NCBI GenBank assembly: GCA_045661345.1
Contig: JAZRFM010000006.1
Span: 1 to 50,785, forward strand
DNA: 50,785 nt
Direction: 5' to 3'
Source of the DNA: RUG12461 sp045661345
GTDB lineage: Bacteria; Bacillota; Clostridia; Lachnospirales; Lachnospiraceae
A program made the translations under genes and the position numbers. The notes below the pieces were generated by a model that had not been told where the DNA came from, made no database searches, and was given only the letters and a program-made list of their open reading frames with translations. How positions within the stretch are numbered: the stretch's first letter is position 1; each line of letters opens with the position of its first letter. This document shows, in pieces, positions 48,857 to 50,785 of this stretch.

Positions 48857-49777
48857 CTACGAATCACTGGTATCCATTCCGAACATATCCAGCAGCCTTA
48901 CAAATGTATCCTGTCCATCCAGACAAGTATCTGTAAGCCAGCCTTTTTCATTCCTCCACTCAGAAAGACCTCTGTAGTAGAAATTCTTTTTCGCATCCTC
49001 GATGATAAAAGGTATCACATTATGCCGCAGACACTCCTTCAAAGCCACAAGTCTCCCTACCCTGCCATTGCCATCCTGAAACGGATGGATATACTCAAAC
49101 TCAGCGTGCAGCTCTATGATATCTTCTACCGTAGCATTCTCCTTTGCGTTGTATTTTTCCAAAAGAGACTTCATGTGTTTATGCACTTCCGATGGCTTTG
49201 ATGTCTCCCGCCCACCAACAGCATTCGCACGTTTTTTATAGTCACCTACTGCAAACCAGTCAAGGGTTGAGTCCTTTGTATCATGCTTCAGTAAATAATG
49301 CAGATGCTTGATGATATCCTCTGTTAGTTCTTCTTCTGCGGTATCGATCACATAATCAATCGCCCGGAAATGATGCACCGTTTCCAGAACATCATCGACC
49401 GGTATCCCGTCACCCACATCAAGTGTATTGGTCTCAAAGATCATCCTTGTCTGATCCTCCGAAAGCCTGCTTCCCTCGATGTGATTGGAATTATAGGTCA
49501 TTCTTACCTGCAGCTCGTGATACAGCCCTCCGGAAATCTTCATCTCTTTTTCTTCCCGAAGCACCTGAAGAATCATATTGTCGGATACTTCCTTCATAAG
49601 AAGCTCCGGAGCTACACCAAGAAAATCCGCTATCTTCTGTATGCTGCGCCTGGAAAGCTTTTCGCCTTTCCCTATCTTTGCTATGGTTCTGGTAGACAGA
49701 CCAAGTTGTGTTGACAACTCAGTCTTCCCGATACCCTTGTCCTTCAGCGACCTTTCCAGACCCTCATATGAGATCAT
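48857..49777 (-). CDS. XRE-Fic domain protein, self-inhibited (class II-like)
   Basis: A 306-residue protein. Residues 1-65 form an XRE helix-turn-helix (GKTELSTQLGLSTRTIAKIG). The Fic domain has the catalytic motif HPFQDGNGRVGR (231-242) and the flap region before it. An inhibitory helix motif of the form S/T-x3-E-G is present at residues 97-102 (SNHIEG) in TYNSNHIEGSRLSEDQT, which blocks the gamma-phosphate site until relieved. Fic enzymes transfer AMP to proteins. No separate antitoxin gene is beside it. The XRE part probably binds the repeated sites upstream and controls its own expression. Confidence 0.88.
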   Translation of the reverse strand: MISYEGLERSLKDKGIGKTELSTQLGLSTRTIAKIGKGEKLSRRSIQKIADFLGVAPELLMKEVSDNMILQVLREEKEMKISGGLYHELQVRMTYNSNHIEGSRLSEDQTRMIFETNTLDVGDGIPVDDVLETVHHFRAIDYVIDTAEEELTEDIIKHLHYLLKHDTKDSTLDWFAVGDYKKRANAVGGRETSKPSEVHKHMKSLLEKYNAKENATVEDIIELHAEFEYIHPFQDGNGRVGRLVALKECLRHNVIPFIIEDAKKNFYYRGLSEWRNEKGWLTDTCLDGQDTFVRLLDMFGMDTSDS

Positions 49778-49793
49778 CAGCTTACCTCCTCAA

Positions 49794-49866
49794 ATCTTTA
49801 CTTATCTTACTACAATCGTCGTCAAAAGTAAAGATTTTAGGACTTTGAACTCTAAAAAGTAAAGAT
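49794..49866 (-). promoter_or_regulatory. Three ATCTTTACTT sites upstream of the Fic gene
   Basis: The decamer ATCTTTACTT occurs at 49794-49803, and its complement AAGTAAAGAT at 49826-49835 and 49857-49866. The last two are 31 bp apart (three helical turns). The first lies within 20 bp of the start codon. They are likely binding sites for the XRE domain. Confidence 0.6.
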
Positions 49867-49941
49867 GCCCCACTATCAGTACTTTTTGTATTATTCACTT
49901 TGATATCGCAATTTGCGACATCAAAAATCCATAGGAAAGTG

Positions 49942-49970
49942 TTGCATAATATGGATTTATTATGTATAGT
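49942..49970 (+). promoter_or_regulatory. Promoter of the brnT-brnA locus
   Basis: TTGCAT (49942-49947) and TATAGT (49965-49970) are 17 nt apart. The first ATG at 49977 is only 7 bases beyond the -10, so the transcript would be leaderless or nearly so. Confidence 0.6.
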
Positions 49971-49976
49971 TTATGT

Positions 49977-50271
49977 ATGGATGATCTTCGGTTTGAATGG
50001 GACGAAAACAAAAATGAACTGACATATAGAAAAACACGGCGTCTCCTTTGATGAAGCAAAATCCGTGTTTTATGATGAGAATGCTCTACTGGTATATGAT
50101 GAGCAGCACTCGGACGACGAAAGACGATTCCGTATCCTTGGGTACAGCAATAGAGGAAATATTCTGCTTGTTGTCCATTGTATCCGGGAAGAGTCTGTCA
50201 TACGGATCATCTCATCCCGGAAGGCAACGCAGCATGAACGAAATGGATACGAAAGGAGTCTGAGCTTATGA
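49977..50271 (+). pseudogene. brnT: BrnT-type ribonuclease toxin gene with a frameshift
   Basis: The first frame encodes MDDLRFEWDENKNEL, the BrnT opening (FEWDxxK). After one extra base at about 50020 the next frame continues HIEKHGVSFDEAKSVFYDEN, FRILGYSNRGNILLVVHCIR and IRIISSRKATQHERNGYE, the rest of a BrnT domain. Both halves align without a gap if a single base is removed. The intact protein would be about 97 residues. Either the toxin is inactivated or the base is a sequencing error. Its stop overlaps the brnA start (ATGA). Confidence 0.8.
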
Positions 50272-50507
50272 ATAAGATGACAAAAGAAGATGAATATCTG
50301 GAAAAAGAATTTGATTTCAACAAGGCAGTAAAAAACCCGTACGCAAAACGCCTCCGCAAATCCATCACCATGAATGTTGATGTAGAAGCGCTGGACTACT
50401 TTAAAAGCCAGTCATCAGAGTCCGGAATTCCGTATCAAACCTTGATCAATCTATATTTGGTAGATTGCGCCAAGCATCACAAAAAACTGGAAATGAGCTG
50501 GAAATGA
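50268..50507 (+). CDS. brnA: BrnA-type antitoxin
   Basis: A 79-residue antitoxin. EKEFDFNKAVKNPYAKRLRK is the BrnA signature that contacts BrnT. SITMNVDVEALDYFKSQSSE then SGIPYQTLINLYLVDCA forms a ribbon-helix-helix DNA-binding domain. The AAGGAG in the end of brnT serves as its ribosome binding site. Because brnT is frameshifted, this antitoxin may persist without a partner. Confidence 0.85.
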   Translation: MNKMTKEDEYLEKEFDFNKAVKNPYAKRLRKSITMNVDVEALDYFKSQSSESGIPYQTLINLYLVDCAKHHKKLEMSWK

Positions 50508-50523
50508 GAATCGGGAACGCTAT

Positions 50524-50785
50524 TCAGCCCAGTGGAATCCGGATACTGTAGTTGGGAACATTCGTCTTCTTTTGTCCCCCGACATAACTGGTATTCGATC
50601 CTTCAACATTATTCTTCCAATACACATCTACATAGGCAGGAGATGCATTCGGGTAGATGGAGACCATGACGACAGCTTTTGTGTAATCCTCCTTGGACGC
50701 ATAAGCGCCCTTATCATTTCCCATGATAAAGGTCGTCCCGCCGTCCAGAGCGGTTCCTTTGCCGTAAGCCTTGGCCGATGCAGGC
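50524..50785 (-). CDS. C-terminal part of an unidentified protein (5' end cut by window)
   Basis: The minus strand is open from the window edge to a stop at 50524. The visible 86 residues include YGKGTALDGGTTFIMGNDKG, VVMVSIYPNASPAYVDVYWK and YVGGQKKTNVPNYSIRIPLG. The Gly/Asn/Ser/Tyr-rich, beta-type sequence suggests a secreted or surface protein. I do not recognise the family and cannot see a start. Confidence 0.5.
   Translation of the reverse strand, partial: PASAKAYGKGTALDGGTTFIMGNDKGAYASKEDYTKAVVMVSIYPNASPAYVDVYWKNNVEGSNTSYVGGQKKTNVPNYSIRIPLG

Overview
The window looks like chromosomal DNA from an anaerobic Firmicute, most likely a gut or rumen Lachnospiraceae (Clostridia). This rests on the strong AGGAGG-type ribosome binding sites, the balanced base composition, the DUF6171, YesL, HPr-like and NHLP-type export genes, and the arabinan or arabinoxylan cluster. 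The genus cannot be fixed from the sequence alone. Most genes from 3 kb to 47.6 kb lie on the minus strand.

Layout. Bases 1-6000 are an accessory zone: the end of an Rpn nuclease gene, an inositol-phosphatase-like gene, an AbrB antitoxin with a stop-broken PIN toxin, an SGNH hydrolase, an orphan YARHG protein with an antitoxin-like partner, and a complete tripartite hipB-hipS-hipT module with three evenly spaced operators. Bases 5940-7005 hold a PrsW protease gene between two diverged copies of [operator + 3' end of speB]. Bases 7008-11207 are a polyamine operon: SPL-type radical SAM protein, SpeA-type decarboxylase, SpeE and SpeB. A separate radical SAM/SPASM enzyme follows, then four tRNA genes (Arg, His, Gln, Lys), a hicB remnant and a carboxylesterase.

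Bases 16180-27460 are a sugar-utilisation locus. It has a solute-binding lipoprotein, two permeases and YesL (no ATPase gene), a divergent ArsR-type regulator fused to a large C-terminal domain, and an operon with three GH43 enzymes, one GH51 arabinofuranosidase and two small proteins. The lipoprotein GH43 would cut arabinan-type chains outside the cell, the ABC system would import oligosaccharides, and the cytoplasmic GH43 and GH51 enzymes would release arabinose.

Bases 27600-45320 are the most unusual part. They hold a PNPOx-like protein with calcium-loop-like repeats, an EamA-HAMP-PP2C fusion, and a peptide-export locus. That locus comprises an AIM24-family protein, an ECF sigma factor, an adaptor reduced to its membrane anchor, two NHLP-type ABC exporters (one with a C39 peptidase), a MacB-like ATPase, a CARDB-type surface protein, an FtsX/MacB permease and a 115-residue double-glycine precursor with a basic five-cysteine core. 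Upstream on the same strand is a calpain-like (C2) protease followed by a GNAT protein. This is the best candidate for an undescribed system. PAP2 and HAD phosphatases, a Phd-PIN pair, an XRE-Fic protein, a brnT(frameshifted)-brnA pair and a truncated gene close the window.
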